Shown piece by piece: positions 44,589-56,967 of a DNA stretch of 64,000 nucleotides (within the stretch, counting starts at the first letter, position 1; each line of letters starts with the position of its first letter). The stretch spans positions 44,833,100 to 44,897,099 of the forward strand of contig CM066984.1 of NCBI GenBank assembly GCA_033977485.1, read 5' to 3'. This DNA comes from Hydrangea macrophylla (Eukaryota; Streptophyta; Magnoliopsida; Cornales; Hydrangeaceae). Made by a program: the position numbers and the translations under genes. The notes under the pieces are model-generated. The model searched no databases and had not been told where the DNA came from. It was given only the letters and a program-made list of their open reading frames with translations.

Positions 44589-45949
44589 TTAGTCTACATC
44601 AGCCATTGCCTCTTTATACGTGGCAGGATCAAATTTAGATTCTATGTAGATAGCTTCAAAAGCTTCTCTTAAGGACATGTATCTATCAGGCTGGCTGATA
44701 ATCCTCCTACTACGATGAGGTACCAGTGCAAAAATGGGTGAAGAAGTGGTATTTTCTTGTCTTATATCATTATCAACTACAAGTGGGACTAAGGGCTCTC
44801 CTTCTATCTCTCTACGATCTATCCTTCCCTTAGGTTTATGGTTCATGATATAATCATCCTCCAAGAAAATAACATTTGTACTAACAAACACTTTCTGTTT
44901 TCTTGGATCATAAAAATACCATCTATAAGTACACTTTGGATACCCCACAAAGTAACATACTTCCGATCTAGAGTCCAACTTGCTCATCTTTCCTTTCAGC
45001 ACATGTGTTGGCCACCCCCATAACCAGAGGTGTTGCAAAGAAGGCTTGCGCCCAATCCACATCTCCCGTAGTATCCTGTGAACATATTTGTTTGGTACTA
45101 GATTTAGTATGTATGTAGCAGTTTCCAAAGCATAACCCAAAGGAATAATGGCAACTCAGAATAACTCATCACCGACCTAGTCATGTCTAAAAGAGTCTAA
45201 TTCCTTCTCTCTGCTACACCGTTCTACTGAGGCATACCAGGTGTAGTTAATTGTGACAGAATCCCATTCTATATGAGGTGATCAATAAAATCATTAGAGA
45301 GGTACTCACCACCTCGATCAGATCTAATGGCCTTGATATGCATGTTCAATTGCTTCTCCACTTCAACTCTAAACTCTTTGAACTTTTCAAAGGCTTCAGA
45401 CTGGTACACATATCCATACCTAGAGTGGTCATCAGTAAATGTTATGAAATGCTCATAACCACCCAGTGCTCTAACATTTATTGGTCCACACACATCAGTA
45501 TGAACTAATTCCAACAATGCATTGGTCCTATTGCCCTTTACGGGAAAGGGCCTTTTGGTCATCTTACCCTCTAAACAAGACTCGCCAACTTTCATTGGTT
45601 CAAGAACCAAATCGCCTAAGACCACTTCTTTGACTAGTCTGCCAATCCTATTTAGATTGATATGGCCAAGCCTCATATGCGAAAGCCTTGTTGGATTAGT
45701 GGAAGGTTCCTTTCTTTTAGATGGTATAGTTACCATTGAGTTATTAAGTTCCATACAAGAGTATTTAGAAATATTATGAGTAATCACATACAAACCATTT
45801 GATTTGACACCAGAACACACAAAAGAACCATTTCTTTTTATCACTGCTTCAGTTTTGAAATGAAAAGAATAAACTTTATTTGATAAATCTGAAATTGAAA
45901 TTAAATTACGTCTTATTGAAGGGACGTAAAGTACATCTAATAAAATCAA
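44589..45949 (-). pseudogene. Integrase of copia B1
   Basis: Minus-strand order: pre-integrase zinc region (LSHMRLGHINLNRIGRL, then ESCLEGKM, where one zinc Cys reads Gly), core with VHTDVCGPINVRALGGYEHF and IRSDRGGEYLSNDFIDHL carrying both catalytic Asp, then a gap with stops (45150-45268) where the catalytic Glu block falls, then the C-terminal part (45140-44589: GYALETATYILNLVPNK, GWPTHVLKGKMSKLD, CYFVGYPK). It integrates cDNA; inactive here. Confidence 0.87.
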
Positions 45950-46009
45950 AACATTATTGTCTAAGAATTCTAAAGCTACTACTCCTATTGCAACTGCAGA
46001 ATCAGTTAC

Positions 46010-46955
46010 GCTAGAACCAGAGTAAGCACAATCTCTCCATCACTGCATTTTTTGGTTGATCTAAACTCCTACAATGAAGTACACATATGGTTAGTCGCAC
46101 CAGAATCAATGCACCAAGTGTTTGAAGTATCCGTTATAAAACTTACTTCAGTCACATGTGATTCAATCATACCGTGAACTCTTGTAGCTAAGAGTTCTAT
46201 ATAGTTCCTCTTCTAGTGGCCCTTCTCATCGCATTAGAAACACTTTCCTTTGCCTTGGCCACCCACCTTTTCCTTGTCCTTACCTTTTCCCTTAGATTTT
46301 GCAATCTTAGGGATCGGTCCAACACATGGACCACTAGTGCCTGCCTTCTACTTCCTTTTCTTGCCTTTCAGTGCAGATCGAGAAGAGGAATAGCTTTTCT
46401 CAATGTTCAGAATGTTGCCCCCAGGTTTGATCACCCCTTCCGCTGCCAGTAAAGAACTCATTAATTCACTCATTAAAAAATTCATTTAATTCATATTATA
46501 GTTATGTTTAAATTGAGTGAATGATGGCGACAGGGAATTGAGGATCATATCAACTTGGGTCTGTGCGTCAATGTTGGCTCCTTGGGTCTCCAGCTCGTTC
46601 AAATAACCAATCATTTTTAAAATATGTTCTTTGACTTGAGTCCCTTCCGACATCTTAGCACTCATTATCTTCTACATGCCAACCTGTCTGGCAGGTGTGC
46701 CATGATCCCCAAATATCTCTTTTAGGGATTTGATAGTGGCACTGGCAGAATCGTTCGCTTGGTATTGGTGTTGCAACACATTAGCCATAGAGGCTAATAT
46801 GTAACAACGAGCCATCCCATTTGACTTCTTCCACTTGTCGAACTCGCATCTAGCAGCAGGCGTAGCATTTGCAGCTCATTCTTCGGGTCATGGGGTTGTG
46901 AGGACATATATGTGATCCTCCACGGTTAAAACAATGTCAAGGTTTCTTTTCCATT
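46010..46955 (-). pseudogene. gag: gag and protease of copia B1
   Basis: Reading leftwards from 46955, gag follows the B2 gag (58607) closely but with stops. A zinc knuckle remnant (CDEKGH) is at about 46215-46235. The protease active site CIDSGATNH is at 46089-46118. Gag belongs to the copia type with a UBN2-like capsid. Several stops (TAA, TAG) and indels make it non-functional. Confidence 0.8.
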
Positions 46956-47644
46956 CTATGAAGATATTTCAAATTAACTTATTCTGAGTGAGTATAATGG
47001 CAAGTGGACTAAATGCAGATCTATACATTATTTACTGAAAAAATCAAAAGACATAATAAATATGGATATAAGAATTTGACAGTTTGAAATCAAAGAATCC
47101 TTAAAAATCTTATTTTAAAAATAAATTCGCCGAAATATCAAAACGAAAAAGTAAAGCTTCCATGTGGCAGTCAATGCTCGATCTTTCGATTAATCATTAC
47201 TTGTCTGCTATGCAACTCTTGCAAAATAAGTCATGACTCCAGAACCATTTTGAGCTCTAAGTTTCTGAATAATGCCCTATGTGGGATCCCTTATCCATAG
47301 CTTAGCTAGTGTATACCATTAACTAGGATCCAATCACAACTGCCTCAAGTGGTGCCTCCGTGTGGTGGTCACCCTCTAACATGTCTGATTGATCCTATCC
47401 ATAGAAAATTCACATCTAGTAGCCAATAAGCAGTGTATCCTCCGTATGGAATGATCACCCCTAGTGAGGTGACACATAATGCACTAATCGTCTTATAATG
47501 AGCCATTGATGGAAGATCGTGAGTGCTATAAATAAGAACCTCTCCCACTAGACTTGATAATAAAGGATTTTGCTTTTGGAAAATTGTTTCCACATATTAC
47601 ATGTTTTCTAATGTTTACTAATGTGTTGAAACGGTTTTTGATCT

Positions 47645-47830
47645 TTATTTTAGAAAACTTGTTTTAAGTTTATGCAAGTAGTAACAATGTATAAAATGCC
47701 AATCACAAACCAAGCACATAAAACAAAAAACTAAAATAAAAATAAGACATTGAATAATGCCTTTATCTCCCATGGCTCTATCTTCATAGAACCTCCCACT
47801 TGGTTTGATCACTTCCGGCTCCATCTTCAT
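47645..47830 (-). CDS. Small hydrophobic leader ORF, copia B1
   Basis: 61 codons. The C-terminal half, from residue 28, is a hydrophobic segment (LIFILVFCFMCLVCDW) followed by HCYYLHKLKTSFLK, and the N-terminal half is charged. The counterpart in B2 (57792-57983) keeps the same frame and membrane-like segment, with a compensated frameshift in between. No family is known. Many differences between the two copies change amino acids, so it may not be a real gene. Confidence 0.25.
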   Translation of the reverse strand: MKMEPEVIKPSGRFYEDRAMGDKGIIQCLIFILVFCFMCLVCDWHFIHCYYLHKLKTSFLK

Positions 47831-48565
47831 GGATTTCCTAATTCTATTACATTGGACCTATGCTTCTTTTGAAGCTTACAATTTATCTAGAAATAGAAAA
47901 GTAGCACTAAAATCAAATAAAAAGGCTACGGAAACCGGTGCGACTTTTCTATTAGTAGGAGTAAAGTTGCAGCGCCCTTTGCACAAGCCTTAAAACCAAA
48001 CCAAATAAACCCAACATACACCAATCACAAACATTTAAATACAAAATTTAAATAGATCTTGCTACCATGGGGAGATAGTGGACTAATCTTGCTGCAAAAG
48101 AATTAGTCATATGCCCAGCCATGGATATATATCAAATGTATATAACTATTGGAACCCCTAATTGATTCACATAGTACATAAACTCTTTATGTACTTATTT
48201 AGAACTTTAAAATAGCACCTCAGTTCTCTATCACAGAATGATTTGAAAATTTTACAGAATATCATAAAATAAAGTATATCATTTAAAAAAAAAACTTTAA
48301 AACTGTGAACTGAACATTTGGGCAGAGAATTAGTCTCGAACGATCGAACCTAGTTCGATCGCTTGAGAATAGAAAGTTTAGATCGATCAAAACTACTTCG
48401 ATTGGTCGAATTAACCATGCATCCAATGCAATCATAAATTTTCATTCTACTGCGAAAACACTGTATAAATAGATCTGTGACGATGCAGTTTCAAAAATAA
48501 TTATAAAATCAACATACAAATAAAAACTAGTGTTCTAAAACGCATCTATAGATCCAAACAAGCGT

Positions 48566-48578
48566 GGCTCGGATACCA
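48566..48578 (-). other. Primer binding site of copia B1
   Basis: Minus strand TGGTATCCGAGCC, complementary to tRNA-iMet with one change, two bases after the LTR end CCTTCA. Confidence 0.85.
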
Positions 48579-48580
48579 AT

Positions 48581-50042
48581 TGAAGGAAAATAGGTTTAAA
48601 ATTTTAATTTAAATGTGTAGCAGAAAGATTAAGTTACAAAAAATTTATTGGTAGCCTGGATCTACTACTCGTCAACTCTATAGATGCGTATGCACAAGAG
48701 GGAGAAGATTTATACCTCAGTTCTTGAACCCAATTCTGAAATCTCTAACTTCCAGCAGCCTCCACTAGATAATCTTCACGCTAATGACTCCTACGGATGC
48801 TCCAGGAGAGGCTAGGGTTGGTGGGAAACCCTAATAGAGAGGATAGAGTAGATTTGGGAACTCTAAATAGTTTCTGCAGCTTCTGGTATAATAAAACAAT
48901 GAACTCTTTTTCCTGGACGCAGCTGCCCTATTTATAGATTCCCAGAATCGACTGCACTTTTAATCGATTAAAGTGGCTTCGATTGATCAAACATTCGATC
49001 GATCGAACTTGTCTATACTTCAATCCATCGAATCAACTACAATCGATTGAACCAGTCTTGAAAACATCCTCAAGTGCCTTTCCAAGCATCCAAGAAGAGC
49101 TAAGAGTGGGTCTTCCCAGGTTCTTTATTGTTAGCTCACACTAGTTGTTAATTCCCGTGATCAAACTCTTTGATCAGCAAACTAACCAACTGGTCAGATA
49201 ACATTTACTCTACTATAAAATGATGACTGAACTCCAATGCAAAAGAAGATATCCGAAGCGATGACTAGACTTGTACGATGTACTAATGTCCCTCTACCGT
49301 CAGCATTCATAATCATGTTCAGGTAGTCGGATAACTGTTACTGTCAACCTGAACGACGATTAATTCTTATATTCCTTGAGCCCCATTCACATCTCATGAT
49401 TACCAAACATGTTGATAACTACTTATCAATAAGAATGCAGTTCTCAGTAATCAACTTGGTGACATTCTCAAGGAAATGATTACTCTGTAACAGAGGGTAG
49501 ATTCTATCTTGACAATATATGTTCACAATCTTGTGAACATAACATACCCAAGATACACAGGTGTTGATCTTTAAGACCTTATTGATTGGTAAGACAAAGC
49601 AGTCATATCCACAGTCTGTGTTCATAATTGTCTCAAGATTGAGAACACGTACCTTATATAAGTTATGAGTTCCTATCGACTATTGAGAGCCTTAAGCGTT
49701 AACAGGAAAGCTCAGGTCCATCAATGCACTATAAGCACCAGCATATTAACCAAGAGTTATACTCTAGTGATTTGAGATTCGTCACTCCATCCAATGGTAG
49801 TTAATTATGCTTTAGTGTAAACCTAATGAGATATCCAGTCTCATCATCCACTATAACAAATTCTAAGTATGTATCTCAATTGTATGCATCTCATACATAC
49901 ACGAATTACTTACTATGATACTTAAGGATTAACAATTATCTCATGATAGAATCATACACTATGAAATGTAAAGCTGATATCCATATATTAAAATGTCAAT
50001 GTTTTTTACATAAAGGAATGTTTTGAGGGCACAAACCCAACA
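48581..50042 (-). mobile_element. 5' LTR of copia B1
   Basis: 1.46 kb. Minus strand starts TGTTGGGTTTGTGCCC and ends CCTTCA. It has a TATAAATAG box at 48928-48936 and palindromes at 48955-49060. No 5-bp duplication matches between 50043 (GTTAG) and 14715-14719, so the left tip was probably altered. Confidence 0.9.
48928..48936 (-). promoter_or_regulatory. TATA box of B1 LTR
   Basis: TATAAATAG on the minus strand; identical in the B2 LTR (56586-56594) and mutated in the B1 3' LTR. Confidence 0.6.
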
Positions 50043-51415
50043 GTTAGTATGTTCTAGATGTTAGTGGGTAGGTCCGCCAAGCCCCTGATCCTGTCTCGGC
50101 ACTCCTCAGGGATGCTTCGTAGGTCAGACGACCCCACTGCAAAACAGAACATGAAAAAGTTAGTTCCATGATTGTAGTAAAAGCAAAGGAAAAAGAAAAG
50201 AGATGTAGGAGATGCTTACTCCTTAACTTCCCCGCCCAGAAAGTTCTCAGTTGAATCCCTGGGGCATCCTCACAAAGCCCAGGGGTGGACACTTGGAATA
50301 ATTTCTTCATCCACCCCTTGTTGTTGCTTGGGCAGTTGACTATGATCTTCCTCCCCTATCGAGCTATAAGAGAAAACTACTCGGCCTCCCGATGTACCAG
50401 GAATAGCCGGTTGGTCCGCAGAAACACTTGCAGGATAAGTTCGTACCCAATGACTCGGGGCCAGAGAAAAATAGACCCCATCAAAAATCTCGAATCATTG
50501 GGGGCAAGTTGACTGGGAGCAATTTTGAGGTAGATCAAGACGTCACAGGCGACTGGGTGTAGGGGGATACGAAGGCCAGCCATGAAGACATCTTCATAAG
50601 GGGTTATGAACCCCGATCAGTATATCTGGGCTCCTCTAGCCAGTGCGGTTAAAGAGCAAGGTCAGGAATATCGTATATGCCCCTGATCTGCTCCAGGTCA
50701 GTGGTGAGTAAACTGGTAGAAGTAAACTCGCAAGCAAACGCTACCTCTGGACTGCTCGGGATCGGTACCTTGTCGCCAAGCCACGAGACACAGAGGCTAC
50801 TAGGGACGAGACACAGAGGCTACTGGGGACTCCTGACCCGCCTCATCATCCGATACCTGAATAGGAATCTTGCCCTTGTTGTGTTGATCTGACAGAGTCG
50901 CAGAAGGAGGATCTAAACTTGTGTCCGAGGTTCCTGATGGCGATTACTCATCCTCTGATTGGGAAGATGAGTCAAAGCCTGAATGGAACATCTCTAAGAC
51001 TCCTGCGACTGGGTGCAGGAGTAGCTAGCGACCAAGGTAAGGATCAGGGACTTCGAGTGTAAGATATAGGGGGCAGTGCTAAGAGATACAAGGTTTTCAG
51101 TGTTAGGAAACACTCGGTTAGAACCACCGCTCGACACCCCGACCAGTTCAACTATTCAGTTACACCATCCAATCTAACGAAGGAACAGGACCTCAAAAAA
51201 AAAAAAAATCCCACTCCCTTGTGAGCCCTAGTCGATTCATATTCTCTAGCCTCACTCGGGAATGAAGAAAAATAAAGGAGATCAAACAAAAACAGTGAAT
51301 TAAAAGGATGGAGAGGTGAAGACTTACAAGAATTAAGCGCAGAAAAGAGCTCGGGAAACTTGACTGGGCCCTCGTTCTCTGCAATTGTTCGGTAAACTTT
51401 CTCGGTGGACAGCAA
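50043..51415 (-). pseudogene. Antisense gene of Tat element A, proximal part, with introns
   Basis: Opposite to the element's pol genes. Start near 51415 (MLSTEKVYRTIAENEGPVKF), then a consensus splice donor GTAAGT at 51327-51322. Further left, a conserved block reads GLRIPLHPVACDVLIYLKIA, PSQLAPNDSRFLMGS (50583-50377), characteristic of the putative gypsy-type domain PF04195. A second intron is clear: donor GTAAGC at 50219, acceptor TTCTGTTTTGCAG ending at 50137, 83 bp. The coding sequence continues to the B1 insertion at 50043 and beyond it at 14719. Some stops are present. An antisense ORF after integrase is known in Tat relatives such as Grande; its job is unknown. Confidence 0.7.
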
Positions 51416-51841
51416 GAGCAGTAAAAATGCCTAAGTGCTCTTTATATAGAATGCACGAATGACTCAGATCACTTTAGATCCAACGGCCCAGCAAAGCTCT
51501 TTCCTAAACCTATGCCAGCAGTCACCTCGGGTAGACCAAGCGGTGCCTCAAAAGTTGCACGCATAAAATTTACGACATGAGAGTTCGATTATGATGTGAC
51601 TATTCAGTTACATTCACACCGACCTCATTGGGTCCTTACCTGACCAATCACTTCTTGACACGTGGTAGATACTGACCCCGAATTCCCGAGGCCACCGCTC
51701 GGTCTAACCCCCAAATAACCAAGGTGACTGTCTCTACACCGAGTAATGGCGCAGGCGGGGTCTCAGATGGTTTGCTAAATTATACTGATTTCCAATGCTC
51801 GTCTAATGATGCAGCACATTAGCCTTGAAATGGGGAATAAC
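51416..51841 (+). other. Element A 3' untranslated region and polypurine tract
   Basis: Probably holds the promoter of the antisense gene. GAAATGGGGAA at 51827-51837, just before the 3' LTR, is the polypurine tract. Confidence 0.55.
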
Positions 51842-52476
51842 TAATACGTACACAAATATTCATCAAGGGTTAATCTCCGACACTTCAGCAAGGGATGCCT
51901 GGTCATCTGGTAATTGTACCCGATGCGTGGCTATCCCGAGTTGTGTATCCATAAAGGCTCAGTATCAACCGATCCCCAGCCAACGGATTGGGAACTCTGC
52001 TCGAGCACACCTCATCACAGAGGTTATCTAGGAGCTCTTCACAGCGTGCCCTAGAACATCCCAGACAGTTTCCTATCTCAGTTACAAGACTTATGGAAAG
52101 AGTAGATAGTTTCCTAACTACATTAGGAAACTCCCATGATTTATACTAATCAGTCCTTATCTGATTGTATTGCCATATTGACTTACTTACCTTGTATGAG
52201 TGGACTCTTGTATCTATATAAGAGCCCAATCACTCTATTCAAGTGGGGATCACATTCTTATTCTACAAAATAGAAATACACAACTCATATACATATACCC
52301 GGCCAATCTCTGGTAGTATGGCCCACCTTTATTGGTCCACCAAAGGCTGCCAATGATCTATTAGTACAAGTGCTCCGACACACCACATGGATGTAGGTTC
52401 TTTAATTAAGAGGGTCGAACTACACTCAAAACTCTCTTGTCTACTTATTCTCTTTATATTAATTTTGGCATCATCA
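51842..52476 (+). mobile_element. 3' LTR of element A
   Basis: 635 bp, matching 7013-7650. Its first bases read TAATACG instead of TGATACG, so the terminal TG has mutated. It is followed by ACTAA. Confidence 0.9.
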
Positions 52477-52481
52477 ACTAA

Positions 52482-53609
52482 TACCCAACTGACTTGATTA
52501 TCGTGGTATCCAATGATACCCGCCATTGTACCTCAAATCTTATCTTGTTATATAACGTCTTATTATTATAAATATTACAAACTCGAGTAGGTAACTCACC
52601 ATATTATCTCAATCTCATTATCGTATCCCATTATCCCTATAACCTATAGTATTGCATATTAGAAACATGAAAAAAATCATTAAATGATTAAGCATTATGA
52701 AATAACAACCTCAAAAAAAGCAACCATGTTCTATTAAGTTTGATCGATTGAAGTCATTTTGATTGATTGAACAGAGTAAAGTTCGATCGATTGTAGTCAT
52801 TTTGATCGATTGATAAAGTGAGGTTTTATCGATTGAGAAAAGTAAGGTTCGATCGATTGAACGTAGTTCAATCGCTCGAAAGTCATCTTTCCTAGATTTT
52901 GGCAGTGAATGTCTAGAATCATTTAGTGCGTGTTTGGGTCATTTGTGTACGTCCAACACATGTAAAACATTATAACTAATCTACCGAGTGAGTTTGAGAT
53001 ACACCGAATGTCATTAAGGGCGCGTTTGGCAAATGTCAAGCTTTATGCTTTAATAGATTCCTCCTTCTCTCTCCTTTTTCCTTCTCTGTCTCCACCTCCT
53101 TCTTCTTCTCCTCCTCCTCTTCTCTCTAACCATATTTATATATAGAGTATCTATATGAGTATATATATGTATGGAATGTGAGTATATATATATAAAAAAA
53201 AACATAATCTCTCACTCTCTCTCAAAATTCTCTGGGTTCAGAAACCCCCCACACACCAATGGGTCACATATATATAGAAAAGGAAGGGTGCAAGGTGGCA
53301 GTGTTTATGTGAACTTTGGAATAAAAATCCTATCATGTTCAATCGATCGAACCTACTTCGATCGCTTGAGAGCAGGTCGGCTAGTTTTGATCGATTGCGA
53401 CCAATTTGATCAATTGAAGTGGGGACCACGTCATAAATTCAGGTCGGTAGGGTTTTGATCACTCGAAAGGAGTTTGATCACTTGAATAAAGAACTTCTCG
53501 ATCGCTCAAAAAGAGTTCGATTGCTTGAAAGTAAAACTTCAAGTATAGTCAAGGGAATTATACAAAATCTTATATATTATTATACACTTCAAAAATACAG
53601 GGTATTACA
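52482..53609 (-). mobile_element. Solo LTR Z, right segment
   Basis: Continues the LTR from 7012 and ends GGGTATTACA, then CTTCC. It contains two palindrome clusters of the TTCGATCGATTGAA type (52739-52880 and 53338-53530) and CT-rich tracts (53055-53130). Confidence 0.82.
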
Positions 53610-53614
53610 CTTCC

Positions 53615-54986
53615 TAAGTCTAATCCCCCTCTTAAGTTGATGATCCTTGAAGGATTAAGGCTTATATCATCTATATCTCCTATCAAATTATTGATCCTTG
53701 GAGATACAAGAACATCATCGTCATAAATTTCAATGAAACATGAGATAAGCTTCATGAAACCTTCATTTAATGAACCCAAGTCATGAATATGGACTTAGAT
53801 ACATTAATTACACACACAAAACCAAAATCAATACCAATTCTCATGTAAATCATAATTTTATAGAAAATTGAGAGATTAAACTCAAGGAATCCCAACGAGA
53901 TATAGAAGATCTCATGAATTTTCAAAAGAAGAGCACAAAACACAAGAGATGGAATCCAAACCCATTTAATGATCCAAGTCTAATTTCTTTTACAAAAGTT
54001 GTTTTACTTCAAACCCGAGGCTATTTAGATCCAAAGAAACAAACATATATGGAAATTCAATCACAATTAAAGTGGTGTGTGATGAAATAAGCATAGAAAA
54101 TGTTTTGAAAATTGTGTAAAAGACCCTATGCAATTCTATGAATTGTGATTGAATTTAGACTAAAGATACACTATGATTAGAGAATCTCCAAATATCCTTA
54201 GGTTTCTCTTACTTTAATGAAGATTTTCAAGGGTCTTCAAGTCTTCTTCAAGCTCTTAGCTCCTCTTCAATGGTTTCCTCCTTAATTCTCTCTTGATTCT
54301 CTCTTTGAATTCTCTCAAATGTATTTCAATTGTCTAACCCTTGCCAATGGAGATAAACATCTCTTGGATTTGCAATGGCATCTTTGGGTGTTAAATATGT
54401 ATTTTAAAAAACAGACTGTTAAAGCAAGCGGCACTCATTGAGTTGTCCGTGGCACTCACAGAGTGCTGGTCTGGCACTGATTGACTGCTGGAGTGGCACT
54501 CAGTGAATGTCGGCGCGCCAGCTTTGCCTCGAGCCGCCTCCTTCTTATATATATGTATTTGATTTTCTCGTTTTCTTTTTCTTTTTCTTTTTCTTTTAAA
54601 ATCCTTTTAAACAAGATTAATTTTCTTTCCTTTTCTTTTAATTTCTTTTAAAATCCTTTTATACAAAATTCATTTTCTTTCTTTTTCTTTTCTTTTTTCC
54701 TTTTGAAATCCTTCTAAACAAAATTTGTTTCCTAAAAAGAAACACACACATATATATTTATATTTTGAAATATTTTTATTAATTTTCTTCCATACGTATT
54801 TTCCCACTAAAAATTCCCCTAGCATTTGGTTACCTTTCCTCCCTTCTTGTTTCATGATTTTGGAGACTGAGAGACTTCTTGAAGAGCTTGAATTATTCTT
54901 TCAAATTTTGCTGGGCATTGTTGTCATCAATTTTGGAGGTAATGATCCACTAAATTCACTGGTTGGTTAAAATTGGGGTGTTTACA
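53615..54986 (-). mobile_element. LTR of element X, right segment
   Basis: Resumes after CTTCC and ends GGGGTGTTTACA. It has a four-unit repeat of GGCACTCA-type hairpins (54430-54512) and long TTTTC-rich tracts (54560-54720). Confidence 0.7.
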
Positions 54987-55457
54987 GTTTGCCCCTCTTT
55001 GACAGAGCTTGTGAAGCAACGCGTGTCACAAGTAAATGTCAAAGGCTCTGTGAAGACAAGCCTTTGACCAAACCATTGAATCCTAGTACAAAAATGTGTT
55101 GCAAAAATAGTCGCGCAAATGATGGGTGTTGGTCGTGCTCGATGGCGAGCAGCCTATGTTTCCCCATGGGAATTAGACCAGGGCGTAGTTTGGGCAAGGG
55201 ACCACCTACATGAACACAAATAGTTATGCGAATGAGTGCACCTATCCTATCATGATGCACGTGCTCATGCTATGATGGCTGCCAATGCAACTTCACACTT
55301 CATGCACTCAGACTATGCAAAGGTGATGATTTGAGATCGTGGTGTTTTAATGTACATAGGTGTACTCCATATCCTATGTTTCTAATGCTTGGTCTTCACC
55401 ATCAGTAGCCATCTCGGCCCCACAGATATGCCTTTTTCATTGTTCTATAGCTACTTT
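54987..55457 (-). mobile_element. Internal remnant of element X
   Basis: On the minus strand it ends with the polypurine-like AAAGAGGGGCAAAC next to the LTR. No ORF with a known domain. It is cut at 55457 by copia B2. Confidence 0.55.
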
Positions 55458-56952
55458 TGTTGGGTTTGTGCCCTCAAACCATTACTTTATATTTGAGACA
55501 TTGACATTTTAATATATGGATATCAGCATTATATTTCATAGTGTATGTTTATGTCATGAGATGATTGTAAATCTTAAGTATCATAGTAAGTAATTCGTGC
55601 ATGTATGAGATATATACAAGTGATATACGAATTATTCTTTGATACTTAGAATTTCACAGTGGATGATGAGACTGGATATCTCATCAGGTATACACTGTAG
55701 CATATTTAGCTACCATTGGATAGAGTGATAGTGATTAATCTCAATCACTAGAATGTAACTCTTAGTTAATATGCTGGCGCTTATAATGCATTGACGGACC
55801 TGAGCTTTCCTATTGATACTTAAGACTATCAATAGTCGATAGGAACTTATAATATACGTAAGGTACATGTTCTCAATCTTGAGATGATTATGAGCATAGA
55901 CTATGGATATAGCTGCTTTGACTTACCAATCAGTGAGGTCTATAAAAGATCAACACTTGGGTATCTTGGATATGTCATGTTTATAGGGTTATGAACATAT
56001 ATTGTCAAGATAGAATCTACCCTCTGTTAAAGAGTAAGCATTCCCTTAAGAATGTCACCAAGTTGATTACTGAGAACTGCAGTCTTGTTGATAAGTAGTT
56101 ATCAACATGTTTGGTAATCATGAAGGGTGAATGGGACTCAAGGAATACAAGAAATAATCATGATACAGATTAATAGCAACAGTTATCCGACTACCTAAAT
56201 CTGATTATGAATGCTGATGGTAGAAGGACATTAGTACACCATACAAGTCTAGTTATCGCTTCAGATTTGTTCTTTTGCGTTGGAGTTCAGTTATCATTTT
56301 ATAATGGAGTAAGCGATAATTGACTAGTTGGTTAGTTTGCTGATCAAAGAGTTTTTTGATCATGGGAATTGCAAACTGGTCTGAGCCTACAGTAAAGAGC
56401 CTAGGAGGTCCCACTCTTAGCTCTGCTAGGATGCTTGGAAAGGCACATGAGGATATTGTCAAGGCGGGTTCGATCAATCAAAGGTGTCTTAATCGATTGA
56501 AGCTTTGGCGTGTTCGATCGCTCGAATGAGGTTCGATCGATCAAAGCCACTTTGATCGCTTGAACATCAGTCGGTTCTGAGAATCTATAAATAGGGCAGC
56601 TGCATCCAAAAAGAAGAGTTTGTCGTTTTAATACGTTGGAAGCTGGAAAAACTGATTTAGAGCTCCCAAACCTTCTCCATCCTCTCTATTAGGTTTCCCA
56701 CCAACCCTAGTCCTTCCGACTGGCATCCGTAAGAGTCATAAGGGTGAAGACAACCTAGTGGAGGCTGCTACACCATCAAGGTAGAAGATAATCATAATTG
56801 AGTTCAAGACCTGAGGTATAATTCTTGTTCCCCTCCTGTTAGTATGCATCTATAGAGTTAATGAGTAGTAGATCCGGGCTACTAATAAAGTTTTTTAACT
56901 TGTTCTGTCCACTGCACGTTTAAAAATTAATTTTAAACATGTTTATCCTTCA
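55458..56952 (+). mobile_element. 5' LTR of copia B2
   Basis: 1.50 kb, TGTTGGGTTTGTGCCC...TTATCCTTCA, same family as B1 but opposite strand. Palindromes at 56465-56575. Only one LTR is present because the element is cut at 60538. Confidence 0.9.
56586..56594 (+). promoter_or_regulatory. TATA box of B2 LTR
   Basis: TATAAATAG, about 365 bp before the LTR end; conserved with B1. Confidence 0.6.
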
Positions 56953-56954
56953 AT

Positions 56955-56967
56955 CGGTATCCGAGCC
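56955..56967 (+). other. Primer binding site of copia B2
   Basis: CGGTATCCGAGCC, tRNA-iMet type, two bases after the LTR. Confidence 0.82.

Larger units (their letters stand above)
46956..48580 (-). mobile_element. Leader region of copia B1
   Basis: About 1.6 kb between the primer site and gag, long for copia. It is collinear with the leader of B2 (56953-58606). It holds a 61-codon ORF (47645-47830), two CGATCGAA-type palindrome clusters (48331-48412) and the primer site at 48566-48578. Confidence 0.75.

Noticed and set aside
54560..54720. TTTTC-rich tract as a polyadenylation or telomere-related signal
   Set aside because: It is ordinary pyrimidine-rich simple sequence inside the X LTR, with no supporting context.
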